DNA of 64,000 nt, from assembly GCF_022539665.2 (NCBI RefSeq), contig NC_081335.1, positions 3,472,001-3,536,000 of the forward strand, written 5' to 3'. Each line of letters begins with the position of its first letter. The first letter of the stretch is position 1. Shown one piece after another: positions 1-12,117 of this stretch. Position numbers and translations under genes: made by a program. Origin of the DNA: Daphnia carinata. Taxonomy: Eukaryota > Arthropoda > Branchiopoda > Diplostraca > Daphniidae. The notes under the pieces were generated by a model. The model was not told where the DNA came from, did no database searches, and was given only the letters and a program-made list of their open reading frames with translations.

Positions 1-47
1 TTTTCTTGAAGCAAGCCAAGTTAAATCAAACTCAATTTTGTTTTTAG

Positions 48-1389
48 CAAAGTGGATGAATATGGTTTTGAGAGACCAGGTTTGAAAATTTTTTTTTTTA
101 TTATTGTTGTTTTTTTAACTCATTTTATGTCTTGGCTTTAATTTTTAGATGACTTTGATTACAAGGCTTATGAAGCCTTTATGTCAAGGTATATGGCAAT
201 TTTAGCAAGGCGAGCTATAAGGTGGAATTTGATTCTAACCCAACAGAGCTTACCTGATGGTGGGACTATGAAAAGATTTGTAAGAAAAGGAGTTCCAGCA
301 CAGTACAGAGGCAAGGTAAATAGTGAATAGTAAGATTACAAATAGGATGTGGCAAATGATTCTTTTGCTAAACTTTTCCTGAGCTGTTAAGATCACCGAT
401 TTTGTAATACTTTAATTTTATGTTTTTTTTTTCTTAGGTTTGGATGATGACAAGTGGTGCAAATTTTTTGAAATCTCGTCAGCCAAATCTGTATCAGGAC
501 TTGATAAGTGACACTAGCCATCAAAATTGGGATGAAATCATACAAAATGACCTCAACCGTACATACCCAGACAATATATACTTTGTACCATCCTCAGATG
601 GTAAACTTAATTCATTGTATAATATTTTACGAGCCAGTGCAAGACATAACACGTCAGTTGGATACTGCCAGGTATAATTTTATGTGATCTATGATTTTAG
701 CCATGACAAAACATTCAATTTGTAGGGTTTGAATTATGTTGCTGGCCTTTTGCTGATAGCAACCAAAGATGAGGAACAGTCGTTCTGGCTTTTGACAGTG
801 TTAATCCGCAATATCTTGCCCAGCTACTACTCTTCGAACATGCAAGGATTAATCACTGATATCGCTGTTTTAGGAGAACTAGTCCACTCAAAGTCTTCTA
901 AAGTGGATCGTCTTTTAAAAGATCTTAACTTACCTTGGCCAATTCTTGTCACTAAGTGGTTCATTTGCCTTTTTGCTGAAGTCTTGCCGGTTGAGGTAAG
1001 TTGGCAACTTTTCAAGGTATTTCCAAATGCTCATCTTTCATCTGTTTTTTACAGACAGTGCTAAGGGTATGGGATTGCATGTTTAATGAAGGTTCGAAGA
1101 TTGTCTTCCGAGTGGCTCTCACCTTGATCAAAATGAATGAAAAAGAATTGTTGCGTTGTACGGATTTCGGAGATATGGCCGAACTGTTCAAACAAATCAC
1201 TCGTAACTCTTCAGTTCTCGATTGCCACCAATTCATTGAGGTGGTAGCTTTCAACTAAACAATTACCATAATCTTTTACTTGATGAAATTCTGTTTTTCT
1301 GCTAGGTCATGTTTAAACTTCCCGGCTCTCTGTCTTCAGCAAAAATCGATAGCCTCCGAATGCGATTTCGTCAAGTGAACGTCAGGTAA
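48..1389 (+). CDS. GRTP1: GRTP1-like TBC-domain Rab GTPase-activating protein (3' part)
   Basis: Exons 48-79, 149-315, 438-671, 726-995, 1055-1240 and 1306-1389; all five introns are GT-AG and the frame stays open. The 5' end lies outside the window. The protein is a TBC domain that would stimulate GTP hydrolysis on a Rab protein and so act in membrane traffic. Both catalytic fingers are visible: the arginine finger in IQNDLNRTYP and the glutamine finger in GYCQGLNYVAG, the latter split by an intron between Gln and Gly. The short entry KVDEYGFERP and the stop soon after the TBC domain fit the growth-hormone-regulated TBC protein 1 family rather than larger TBC1D proteins. Which Rab is the substrate cannot be read from sequence. 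Confidence 0.88.
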
Positions 1390-2660
1390 ACTTGACCAAA
1401 ACCAAAAACCAAAAGTGCTTCTTTTTTCCCTCGCCACGAAAATGTTTCGCGAGGCGGCTTCGAAAGGCCGTATCTCGAACCTTAAGTGCTGTTGGCTGCT
1501 TCCAATAGTTCAAATTTGAAATTCGATATCAATCGTTCTTGCTATTCTAGACCTCATAAAATGATGTCTGATAATGTGCTACTACTACTTTTTGAGTGGG
1601 AAAAGTAATTATAATACGAATAACTTGCCAAGTTTCATTTAGAACTAGCCTGTCTGAGCATTCACTATGCTGTGTGATTTAGAGGTGACTAATATTATTT
1701 TTACTTCTGACAAGTTTCCTTGTATTATGCAAGGTCAACGCGTTTCATCACGTGATTTTTTTTTCTCATTGTATGGCCATTGAAAGTATTATGGTATTAT
1801 TGCTGTGTTAACCATTACCACTGGTATTGAGCTTATAGTATTCTTTGTATCCTGGTCACTCTGATTTGGCTGTAATTTTTGAATGACTAGTCTCATGGAA
1901 TAGAGCAATGGAGTGAAAAGGAATACGTCGGTTACCATATTTAGACACATCGTCACTAACCTACTTAGCTTTCACGCGACCTATACGCGAGAAAGTTGTT
2001 TAAAACAAAATGTTGCCTTTCAAGTTAATTCCGCCAGTCTCCAAATGTACTTAATATTTCTTGTTTTTTTTTTTTTATCTTTTATTTGGTCCCCATTTGT
2101 TTTCATCAGTTTTTCTTCTTTATGCAGAATAGCACTAGAGCCAGAGCCTACGTGAATTATTTTATGGCGCCACACTGGTTAAGTGAAGGAGAGGGTGTTG
2201 TCGGATTCAAGAGAAAGCGGAAGATCGAATGACGGCATACCGGTACTAATGCTGTCTTGAGTTTAGTAGGTTACGCGCTCTCACTATAGTGATGCACTCG
2301 CAGTATCGTCCCAGGAAAGATGTTTGAGAAGATTCAGAATGGATAACCCTTAAGGGGAATAGTTTTGTGTGCTGCAAATTTCGAAAATATTAATCAGCTA
2401 TCCTTTTACTGTCAAGAGAAGAAAAATATGGAAAGCACTTTTTCAGGATACGAGCAGTACTGCAGATGGCAGGGCTATGATTTAGAAAAAGGCAGCGTTA
2501 CCCTCAATTTTGGTAAAAGTGGTGAGAGCGATGACCCGTTTCTGACGAACTAGGAGGGGAGAGGAATCTGCCGACAAGTTATTCCTCTGAAGCCAAAACA
2601 TTTGGTTCTTCAGTCGCCTTTTAGACAACGGCATGATCAGAAGTGTTTTCATCTGTGAAA
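1390..2660. other. Intergenic: GRTP1 3' flank and lectin upstream region
   Basis: No convincing gene. Small ORFs here lack splice partners or recognisable motifs. The right part is the presumed promoter and 5' UTR of the lectin gene. I see no clear TATA box. Confidence 0.6.
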
Positions 2661-4755
2661 ATGCGTAACACGTTTCAGCTCTGTGTTGTCTTTCTTTGTC
2701 TGGTAATCGTCAATTCATCTCACGCAGGTTACTATTATTTTACGTCAATAACATTTTGTATGCTGCAACAGAACTATTGCGCAACTCGTTATATTATTTT
2801 TATTTTTTTAAGGATCCCGAAGTTTCGTTAACAGACAATATGCCCAGGTAAGAAGTGACTGGGTTCCTACTGAACGCGGTGGCAGGGCATCGGTGGTCTT
2901 TCCGCTCAGTAGCAACACAAATGCTGGTCAGCTAAACTATCAAATTCAAGATGCGGCCAAACACCGAGCTGAGAAGGATGCGGTGCGGACAAGTACAACT
3001 TCACGTTCAGTTTACTTCCAAGACTATCCGGAGTTAAAAACTCCCCAGCCAGTGAACGAATTTAAATCCGTTTCCGGATTTCGGCCTTCCCAGGCATATC
3101 CAATCACGTCCTCGGCCAGCGAGCCGGTTGTGGAAAAAAGGGAATTTCCCGCGGTCCAAAGTAATGCACCGTACACATCAAATATCAAGTATTTAATAAC
3201 TTTCACTTTTATTTTCGTATTCGTGAAATTAATCATTTTGGCTGAAAGTGAGAATATAGAATTGGCGCCCAAAACGGGCAAATACATCATCACTGGAGGT
3301 GTCGTCCCCTCTCTTCAAACTGTTGAAGTAGTAACCACTTCTCCATCGCTCACCGATTATTCTGATTTAGTCGATGCCATGGAACATCTAGTTGAGAGGC
3401 TTAACGAATTGGCAAGGAATTATAATGAAATGGCTCTTCAGAAATCAATTAATACATATTTTTTAAGTAGGAAACAAAATTAGAAAACCAAGAAGCCAAG
3501 GAAACGCTAGATGAAAATAGCCGTTCTATTTTGGCGATGAATTCAGCGCTAACTTCGACAAAAGAAAAGCTTGAAGCCGAAGTTACATCACTGTCGGCGA
3601 GAACACTGTATTTGGAACAACGCTTAAGCGATCTGGAAGAGGTTACACGAGAGTGGATCAATCCTAACAACTTGGGTCTGAAATTACATCCTTTCTATAG
3701 TTAACACCATTTTAATGAGTATAGCAAATATAGGATATTACGACAATACCAAAACGACGGAAAAAAGAGGAGCAGCCCGTCGTTGCCCTACGCAGTTTTT
3801 TAGCTTAGACGTTGAGGATCCTGCAGCACCTTGTTATTCTATAAGCACAGAGCCGAACGTTCGAAAAAACTGGCAGGTAAAAATAAGATAATGATGCCTT
3901 CTGTACTTTATTTCAAACGAAACGTTTAATTAGGATGCAGCTGGAAGTTGTAAAGAGATAAATGCCAAATTAGCTGAGCCCAAATCGACGGATGAATTGA
4001 GGAAACTGACGGACTATTTGCGGTACAACAGAACAGACCAAATTGGTAAAATTTTAGTGTGAGTTGTCAACTTAGAATTCGTGACAAATAATTTGAAATT
4101 CTTAGGCGGTGGCTATTGGACTGGTGGCCTCAATCCTGGACTCATGTGGCTGTGGCCGTCACTCGGGAGCTCGCTCACCAACATTGATCCTACGCTCTGG
4201 CTAACTACGTCAGATGCTATTGACACAAATAATGGCAAATGTCTTAGACTTTCTTATGACAGGACATCACAGCGTTATGCCTTACAAGTTCGATTTTATT
4301 CTCTTTCAATTTCTTATAAATTATAATTATCTGGTTTGTTTCAGGGCTCGGATTGCCAGAGATATTTGTATTTTGTTTGTGAATATGACAAAAATGGAAC
4401 AGCCCCTACAATCGAACGATTAGAAAAATCAATGATTAACGGAAAGGAGTATGAGGACACTACAGCATCAAGTGTGCCGCGTTTCACGTCTACAACCGCG
4501 ATTGTACCTGGCGATGCATCAATTTCCGTAACGCAACCTACAACGACTACTCAACCGCCACCGCGATCTTATCCAGTTCCACACTATAAACGTATATCTT
4601 GGCCTGCCTCCATAACCACTACTCGAGCTACGACAACAACGCAAGCCCCACCGACTCCAAACTACGTCGGTGTTATAGGATTTAAAGGAATACCACCGAA
4701 GCTAAGAAACGAAATTCCGCTTAATTTGGCTGTCTTAGAGGAGAGCAACTCGTAA
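2661..4755 (+). CDS. Secreted coiled-coil C-type lectin domain protein
   Basis: Exons 2661-2727, 2813-3188, 3249-3411, 3471-3675, 3734-3876, 3934-4045, 4106-4287 and 4345-4755 give 552 aa in one frame. The Met at 2661 starts a typical signal peptide (MRNTFQLCVVFLCLVIVNSSHA). A disordered segment follows, then a coiled coil at about residues 155-270 rich in Leu, Glu and Lys. A C-type lectin-like domain lies at about 280-430, with the Cys pattern CPTQFF, CYSIS, CKEI, CLRL, SDCQR and FVCEYD. A Thr/Pro-rich tail with runs of TTT and PPP looks like a mucin-type O-glycosylation target. No EPN, QPD or WND calcium/sugar motif is visible, so carbohydrate binding is uncertain. The intron 3412-3470 starts with GC, not GT. 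The exact family member is not recognised. Confidence 0.8.
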
Positions 4756-4893
4756 AATAGGACGAAAACTGACACCCCGCCATAATTCTTGCTTGTTCTT
4801 GCACGTGTAATCTACTATTTCTTAGTGGCTGGCTCACTGAAGTAGCTTACTAATTTATCCCCTTTCCCAAGCGGGAGATATTCAGAAAATTTG

Positions 4894-4899
4894 AATAAA
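4894..4899 (+). terminator. Poly(A) signal of the lectin gene
   Basis: A canonical AATAAA lies 139 nt after the lectin stop codon and before the NOA1 start, as expected for a 3' end processing signal. Confidence 0.6.
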
Positions 4900-5036
4900 A
4901 TCGTGAAAACTTGTGTAATACGTATTCAAAAACTTGTACCTTGCGCGGATTACATCTTGTAGCAGACGAAATTTCTGTATGTTGACGTATATTTTACAAT
5001 TTATTTCACACGTGGTAGCCAAACAAGCTTCTTAAA

Positions 5037-7475
5037 ATGATCTCATTGTGCTGTCGGAACAGAAAGCTACTTGTTAACGTGCAGAGTATTTACCTTAGCA
5101 GAAAATCATTGAGTTCAGAAAATAGAGCATTAGAAGAATCTACCGGAGTCGATACAGATTCTAAGGGAAATAATCAGCACGGCTTCTATATAGATGCACG
5201 TTACAAAGTTTCATCAGTGAACAACGCAGCAAAAGTGAAAATCACTAACAAAGAAATTGAAAACAAAATTATATACAATTCTTTTGTGGATTCATTTGTA
5301 GACAGATCTCCATTCATGGATCGTGTGAGGAAGTATAAAAAAATTAACAGTCAAGAAAGAATACAAAAACAAAATGAATTACTTACAAAAGAAGTTGAAT
5401 CCATTGTTGCATCTGTAGTGACAGGTAATGCTCCCCATATGAACTCTGAAGAACAGAAAAATGAAGAATTGAGCCAAGAAGAAAGTGACAGTGTTTCATT
5501 TCCATATTTAAGGCACACACCCACCAATCAAAAACTGCAAAATTATAAAGAAAAGAAGATAGCCAAACTCTATGAATTACATCTGAAGGATGAGTTAAGT
5601 TATGGCAGCCCAGATCCAAGCATTCCCATGAGCAAGATTCCTTGCGGTGGTTGTGGTGCTATGCTTCACTGCCAAAGTCCATCAATTCCTGGCTATTTAC
5701 CAAGTGAAATATTCACCATTTGTCAAACTCATGATTTACGTGGGAAAATTTGCCAAAGGTGTCGTTTTCTCCGAGAACATGATGTCGCTTTGAATGTAAA
5801 TATCAGTCCTGAAGATTATCCGAAAGTCATTTCAGTAATTCGTGACCAAATTGCCATGGTCGTCCTTGTTGTTGACCTGGTCGATTTCCCATGTAGTATT
5901 TGGCCTGGTCTGCTCGACATTATTGGAACCAAGCGGCCTGTGTGTGTAGTGGGAAACAAAGTTGACTTGATTCCACAGGACAGCAGAGGCTATTTGGACC
6001 ACATGAAAAAATGTCTTGTAAATGAGATTGAGAAAAGTGGAATCCGTCGTGCCAACATCAAACACGTCTCGCTTATCAGTGCAACGACTGGGTTTGGTGT
6101 TGAGCAACTCATCACAAAAATTCAAAATTCTTGGGGAACACGAGGAGACGTTTATCTTCTGGGGTGTACAAACGTCGGAAAATCTTCGCTGTTCAACGCT
6201 CTCATTAGTTCGGATTTTTGTAAAACGCAAGCTTCTGACTTGTTGGAGAGGGCCACTGTCTCAGCCTGGCCAGGAACAACTTTGAATCTGTAAGGAACTG
6301 AACATTCTAAAATATTTAAAGAAAAGCTTTTAATGTTTTCGTGTTTTAAACAGGCTGAAATTTCCAATGCTACGCCCGACCGCTATCCGATTGCATGAAC
6401 GTACACTTCGTTTGATATCAGAAAATAAAATGCGCCGGGCCGAAGAGAAGCTAAGGAAAGAAAAGTTAAAAGAAACACGCAATCGCGCTTTTGCTACGCT
6501 GATAGGTAACCAAATCAGACGGATTATAAGTTTCATCTTTGATTAAAATTTTTTTTTATTAGGCCACATCGGACGAACGTTTACAGTTAAGGCAAAAGAA
6601 GAAATGGAATCCACCGATCCCTTTTCCATGAGGGCAGATAAAATACCTAGTGAAGAGGACCAAAAGAATTTTAATCCCAACCATAAAGACTTTGCTGCAA
6701 GTAAGTGGTGTTACGACACGCCTGGTACAATCAGTCCAAGTCAGGTAAGGCAGAATGTGTTATATTGCCTCTCGATTTGTATTCATAGTCTTTTCATATT
6801 CCCCAGATTTTGACCTTGCTCACGTTAGAGGAGTTGATGCTTACGCTTCCGAAAAAACTTATTAAGCCACGAACAGTATTATTAAAACCTGGAATGACAT
6901 ATTTTTTGGCTGGATTGGGCAGAATTGACTACCTTGATGGCCCTCATTCACTACTGTAACTTGCCTTAATTGCGAATGTATTTTTATATGTTCTCTCATT
7001 TCCATGTTCGCATATCTGTTATAGATTGACTACACTGTCTTCCAGTTATCTTCCATTAACACTAGTGAGTTGTGAAGATGCTGATAAAGTTTATTCGGAA
7101 CTTCTCGGAAGCCGACTATTGGCTATTCCTTGTGGAAGCGAACAACGATTAAAACAGTGGCCCGGCCTCGTGAGCAAAGATGTAACATTCAAAGGTGCTG
7201 GATGGAAGGAATGTGCTGTTGACATTGTCTTGTCGTCTGCAGGTAAGAAAACATCTATTCCACCTGTTTTCGCGTTACACTTTATCTCACTATCTATAGG
7301 CTACGTTGCCGTGACAGGCGAAGAAGATACAGATTACAATTTGAAAGTATATACACCTTATGCAAGAGGCATCCACATCCGCTCACCTCCATTACTGCGT
7401 CACGCTGTAAGGCTGCGTGGGAACCGGTTAAGTTCGAGTCAAGCCTTCTGTAACAATCGCCTAATCTTAACGTGA
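5037..7475 (+). CDS. NOA1: NOA1, mitochondrial circularly permuted GTPase
   Basis: Exons 5037-6289, 6354-6505, 6563-6744, 6807-6955, 7025-7242 and 7300-7475 encode 709 aa. NOA1 is a YqeH-related GTPase needed for mitoribosome assembly and mitochondrial translation. The order of GTPase motifs is permuted as in this family: NKVD (G4) at about residue 307, SATTG (G5) near 348, then the P-loop GCTNVGKSS at about 376-384, and DTPG (G3) in the third exon. A zinc-binding Cys cluster begins with CGGCG at about residue 203 and continues to CQRC. The basic N-terminus fits a mitochondrial targeting sequence. The start Met is the first in the open frame and follows a short gap after the lectin gene on the same strand. 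Confidence 0.92.
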
Positions 7476-7719
7476 GACTAATAGCAAGAAGAGATCTAAG
7501 CAAACCTCTCTAACGTGTGTGAAAGCCACCGGGTAATTTATTCCGCATATGGATAGCAAAGTTTTACGAATCTTTGACACTGTATACTAAGGAAGCGGAA
7601 AGTATAAATCATGTATCCGTTAAAAGCCCTGTCACCTTGCTAGAATTTTCTTTTTGCCTGTTTAGAATTGCTGTGCAAGAATATTAATCGTTAGACTGAA
7701 AAGCGTTTAACCAATATTT

Positions 7720-10130
7720 TCACGGCGTATTTGGAGAATGAAGTTCACCATTCCAAAAAGTCAAGCGTTCGTGAAATGGCATCGACTGATTCACCATGGA
7801 CGGATTTTCGGCATCGATTCTGAGGTACCGTGTCTCTCCTTTTTCCATAGGCGTCCATCCACCGATAACAAGGTCACTTTGGGGTACGCTATAGTTTCAA
7901 CATCAGTTAGGGTCTTTAATATTACGATAACGTCACGTAATCTTCTACCCGTCTTGCGCGAATGTAGACCACAAATCGAGCAGAATCTTTGATATTTTGA
8001 AATCATCCGTGGCATTCATGCGTGGAAGGAAATCGTTGGTGAACATTAAGTAGAGTTCGTCCGTATGACCAGCACCTTAAAATTCATGGAAAATATTGAA
8101 GGGTTTTAGAAAAGCTTTTCCACAACTAACACTTTGACTCTCCGCCTTTTTTTCCTTTACCGAAATTGAAGGTAGAAGGTAATCCTAGAAGTGAAGGCAG
8201 CGATAATTGACCTTTGTGACCGTAGAGATAATAATAGATAGGTTGATCGCTAAATTTGGTGAGTAAATGGACTGAATCATCTATTCCTTTAAAAAAGGCG
8301 CTGTCGGAAATCATCTAAAGTGTAAAATTTACTGTTTCAGTTCTATCAATAGTAGCATTATGAATACCTGCTCTAATTGAGTTAATTGGTTTTGAAAAGT
8401 CACGTTCCTGACGAAATAGCGGTCGATTATTCGATTCACAATCTTGTCACTATCCTCTGTAAATTCAACACCTGCGATGTAGCGTAAATACCTGAGAGGA
8501 TCTTCAGTGAAGTTTTGCATCAGAGAACCATTATTGGCAAGAAGCACTATAAAACAGAGGTAAAAAAAAGAAAAGATTGTGGTATTGAGTCGACAGAAAA
8601 CAATACGATTTTTGCTTATCTGTACGAGCTACGACAAAAGCTCCCTCGTTTTCGTTTACTCCTGTAATTAAAGGCACCGAATTTATTTGATTTTGTTCGA
8701 TGAGTCTTCGTGGATCGTCTGAGATAAACGGCAATTTTCTCTCACGATCGATGCGAGGTCCAAATGCGATGGGAACAATCCTCAAAACCTGAAACAGACC
8801 ACTCGTCATTATTTTTTAATATTTAGCCCTAGCACTTCAAGTGCCTATTCTAACCTTCTATTTACATTCTCACCTCAATTTTTTTTCGGAAAATAGCCAA
8901 TGCCCTGGCAGGTTTGCTACGTAGGCATGTCAGTAGCTCGCTAGAGTTTGAAGATTGGCAATCCAAATCTTTCGCCAACATCTTAGTGTAGGTTCCAATA
9001 GATTTTTCTATTGACCAAGGGTTGAGTGCTGAGCCCGATTGTGCGATCGCTCGATGAAATAATCCTTACAATCCCAATCGTGGAACAAACTTTAAGGCTG
9101 AATGGAAATATTTTTTGCTTGATTACCTTTAGAATGAGGTGCGAAGAGATGATGGTGAACACTGGCACCTCCAGAGCTTTCGCCGAATATTGTCACTAAA
9201 TCTGGGTTGCCGCCGAAAAACCGGATGTTTTCATTCACCCACCTTTCCGCGTGGAGCAAATACCATTGTTTGACGCAATTGTTCAAGTAAAGCAGCGAGT
9301 TTATTAAAATGTACCTTAACGCCATTGATTGGTCCAATAGCCCGTAATTTCCCGGAGCTTCAGCATCTTCGGTACTTAGAAAACCTAACGAAAATATCGA
9401 ATTTTTACTAACCGCTTTTAATAACTTAATATTTTTCCAACCTAGAGGCCCAAGTCGATAATTAATAGTCACGAGGACGATATCGCGATCAAGAAAATAA
9501 CGAGGTCCGTATATGTCAGTAAAGCCGCCGTTACCGCTATTCATAAACCAAGATCCACCATGAATCCAAACCATCACTGCTCGCGTACTCTTCATAATAT
9601 CCAACTGCTCAAAATAACAACACTATTTCTCTGATACTAACAAGTGGTTAGTGTCAGAGAGATAGGAAACTTACATCGTGAGTGTATATGTTGAGTTTAA
9701 GGCAATCCTCCACACCCAGGATAAATCTAAGAAACGTATTATATTGTATACACGTAGGGCCTTCCCGGGTGGCATCAAGAATCTGGTCTAACCATGGCTC
9801 AGTAGGTAAGGGATCCTAAAAATTTCCACTATTATAAAAGTGAAGCGCTAGGGATAAGCGAAGACTTGCTAAAAGCAGAAGAATTCCAACAAAAATACTC
9901 ACGCTAAAGCGAAGTTCTCCAAGTGGTGGCTTTGCGTATGGAATACCGCGAAAAGCGTAAAATAACCGCCCAGTCTCTGAAGTCATTTCTGTCCCACGTA
10001 CCTTACCTAGTGTTGGTATTGTAACGATTGGTTGACGTGAATGATCGTTCGATGGAAACAAATCGCATCTTGTTGCTCTGAAAAGAAAAAACAGGCACAA
10101 CAAGAAATCCCGTTTCATTCTGGAACACAT
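7720..10130 (-). CDS. Secreted type-B carboxylesterase (cholinesterase-like family)
   Basis: Exons in transcript order: 9903-10130, 9675-9815, 9442-9604, 9315-9384, 9127-9242, 8874-9064, 8626-8788, 8368-8546, 8161-8314, 7949-8075 and 7720-7888. Starting at the second Met (10118) gives 562 aa and a clean signal peptide (MKRDFLLCLFFLFRATRC); the Met at 10130 adds four residues. The alpha/beta-hydrolase triad is complete: Ser at about 219 in GESSGG, Glu at about 347 in NENEG, His at about 468 in GAGHTDELYL. The oxyanion-hole motif WIHGGSW and the early EDCLKLNIYTHD are also present. It is expected to hydrolyse carboxylic esters outside the cell. No membrane anchor is seen at the C-terminus. The subfamily (detoxification, juvenile-hormone esterase or other) cannot be set by eye. 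Confidence 0.9.
9628..9660 (-). other. Stem-loop filling an esterase intron
   Basis: Inside the 70-nt intron 9605-9674 two 14-nt arms (TCTCTGATACTAAC and GTTAGTGTCAGAGA) pair with one mismatch around a 5-nt loop. On the transcript strand the stem contains a CTAAC-type branch-point candidate. Confidence 0.5.
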
Positions 10131-10875
10131 GCACAGCGACGTGCGAGAACCTCTGAAGAAATTAAATCCGAGTTGGACGATGAAATAAGACCTGCTCTTT
10201 TGTTTTTCTCTTGCTTATTTGACAGCACAGTCTATGTTTTCTGCTTTATTGCCTACCAGTAAAGAAGTGTTCCAACTCTTTGATTTTCACGAGACAGAAT
10301 AAACTGACCCAAATAGATGAACGATACCAATGTAGCCCTGAGCAAGGAAAATGAGCGGCCTTGATTTCAGGCATCTGACATTTAAGGCGGTTCATCCTTT
10401 ATAGGTTAAATAATATGAAAAAATATATATACTGCTTGAAGAGAAGCATGTCGAAAGTTGCTTCTTAGTTACAAACATTTAGGTATGCGAAGAATTGAAA
10501 AGCAATCATTCTAGATTTTTCTAATGACCAGCCATGGGCATACTGGATGCATCAAACATAACTACCCACGCGCAAGTTAAGCTCCAGAGATGGCGTTGCG
10601 GCTGCCTTGTTTAGCCATTTTATGGAGGGCACCGGGAGAAAGGCAAGACATTTTTCAGTCTTTAATATGGCAATCCGTTTTACATAAAAAAAAAAAAAAA
10701 ATGGCGGAAAAAAAAAAAAAAATCGCACTTTTTTCTCTTTTTTCTACCCGTAGCCATCTATCAGTCGGTTTCGTTATTACAGGCATGTAAGCAATTTCAG
10801 TTAATTGTATGCCATTTGCATTTAATTGAACAGCGTGGCTGGAGAAAACTGCGTGGCTGGAGGAGCAATTGAAAA
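10131..10875. other. Intergenic: esterase upstream region and half MITE
   Basis: No gene is seen. It contains the presumed esterase promoter and, from 10668, a sequence with one end of the MITE family described at 15039. Long A runs interrupt that copy. Confidence 0.55.
10668..10785 (+). repeat. Solo or degraded MITE end
   Basis: The sequence TGGCAATCCGTTTTAC begins right after a TA dinucleotide, exactly like the left end of the complete element at 15039-15193. Two A runs follow. I do not find the matching right terminus, so the right boundary is approximate. Confidence 0.5.
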
Positions 10876-11332
10876 ATGGATAAGATAATAAAACAAAAAA
10901 GTGGTAAGTACAAACATTATTATATTGGTTTTCAATTATTAATTATTGTTTATTAGATCAAATTATGAAGCTGCAGGCCCAATTATTGGAACAACACAAA
11001 ATATTAGATAACAGCAAAGCTAAGGATGGTAAGGCCTAATATGTAATGATTCTATTTATTTGCTTTTATTCATTTGTGTAATAATAAGTCCATGCAGCGA
11101 AGGAACTGAAGAATTGTGGGACCGTATTTGGGCCGAAAATAGGTGTGGTACGGAAACCCAGAAATGGCATGAGTTCAACAAAAACATGGATTAGGTACTT
11201 TTCGGTTTTTTGTCTATTGAAAAAGTATTTTTAATGCTATTATTTTGCATTCACAGAATTATAGTGGGGGATCAAGTCAAGTCCGGAAGTGTTACAGGAT
11301 GGAAGAGTGAGCCTACAGTTGAAAAACACTGA
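10876..11332 (+). CDS. Predicted 90-aa protein running into the inverted repeat
   Basis: Exons 10876-10903, 10957-11028, 11098-11194 and 11257-11332 are joined by GT-AG introns of 53-69 nt and keep one frame to a TGA, giving 90 aa. The first part (residues 1-34) is Lys/Gln/Leu-rich and could form a short coiled coil. The second part, with VFGPKIGVVRKPRNGM, is not recognised. The left arm of the large inverted repeat begins inside exon 3, so exon 4 has a second, diverged copy in the right arm. There one extra A changes the C-terminus. Three introns preserving the frame argue that this is or recently was a gene, but no family supports it, and it may be a truncated duplicate. Confidence 0.4.
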
Positions 11333-11452
11333 AAGTGCATTACCATTAAGGTGAGGTAAAGTAATAGAGTATGCAAATTGTCTAATGAGTAGTACCATCT
11401 TGTGTGAATGAATCCTGTGTAACAGCAATCCTTTATAGTTCTGTCACTGCTA

Positions 11453-11601
11453 GAAAGCCTCAAATAATTCTGCTTCTCTTGCTAAAGAACAACTTGTCCT
11501 TTACGCTCAGAGTGTTGGTGAAGCTGGGTACTTAAATGGCCCTAAAGATGTTTCACTTCACTGGCATTGCAGTGATGAACATCATACATGGACTCTTTAG
11601 G
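11453..11601 (+). pseudogene. Decayed exon remnant in left arm
   Basis: Shares a reading frame containing SASLAKEQLVLYAQSVGEAG with the exon at 14183-14323 of the right arm. Here an indel breaks the upstream frame and the following part differs, so this copy looks less intact than the right one. Boundaries are approximate. No protein family is recognised. Confidence 0.35.
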
Positions 11602-12117
11602 TATGAAAGGAATTTTCTTGAAAAATTTTTGAATTTATGATGAAGCTTTTCTCCTGCTTTTTGCCAACCATGTCTAATCTACAAAAAAGAATTTATCCAA
11701 TAGGAAAGGATTTTCAGCATACTGGGAACACAACTATCAACAATGCAACATTCTAGGAGTGCTATTTTATCATTCAAGAGCCTTATACAATGATTTTCAT
11801 CTGCAATTTGTATGGCCTTTCCCAAGCTTCTGCCAGAAGTTGAATCTATAAGTCATGTAAGTCACATGAGCAACAATTGAGATGCTTAATGGTGTTGTTT
11901 TTCTTTTCTCAGCATAGGTTAATAGTAACATTGGATCTGAAAAGATTCTTGGTTGGGGAAAGACACTGAATAAATTGTATTGATTCGATGGATGACATGA
12001 CATTTCTATACTTCATTCGGATTCCCGAGACGGTATTTTATATTTAAAAAATTGAAGTGCATATCTGGGCTCCCTTCCTTTCCGTAGCCCCGTTTCCCCT
12101 TGACTCGTAATAAGCCC

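Noticed and set aside
3189..3248. Possible transmembrane segment in the lectin protein
   Set aside because: The hydrophobic stretch comes from reading a 60-nt T-rich intron that happens to be in frame. GT and AG ends fit, and removing it keeps the frame.
11797..12003. Minus-strand ORF repeated as a plus-strand ORF at 13781-13987
   Set aside because: Both lie in mirrored arm sequence and simply reflect the repeat. No domain or splice context supports a protein.
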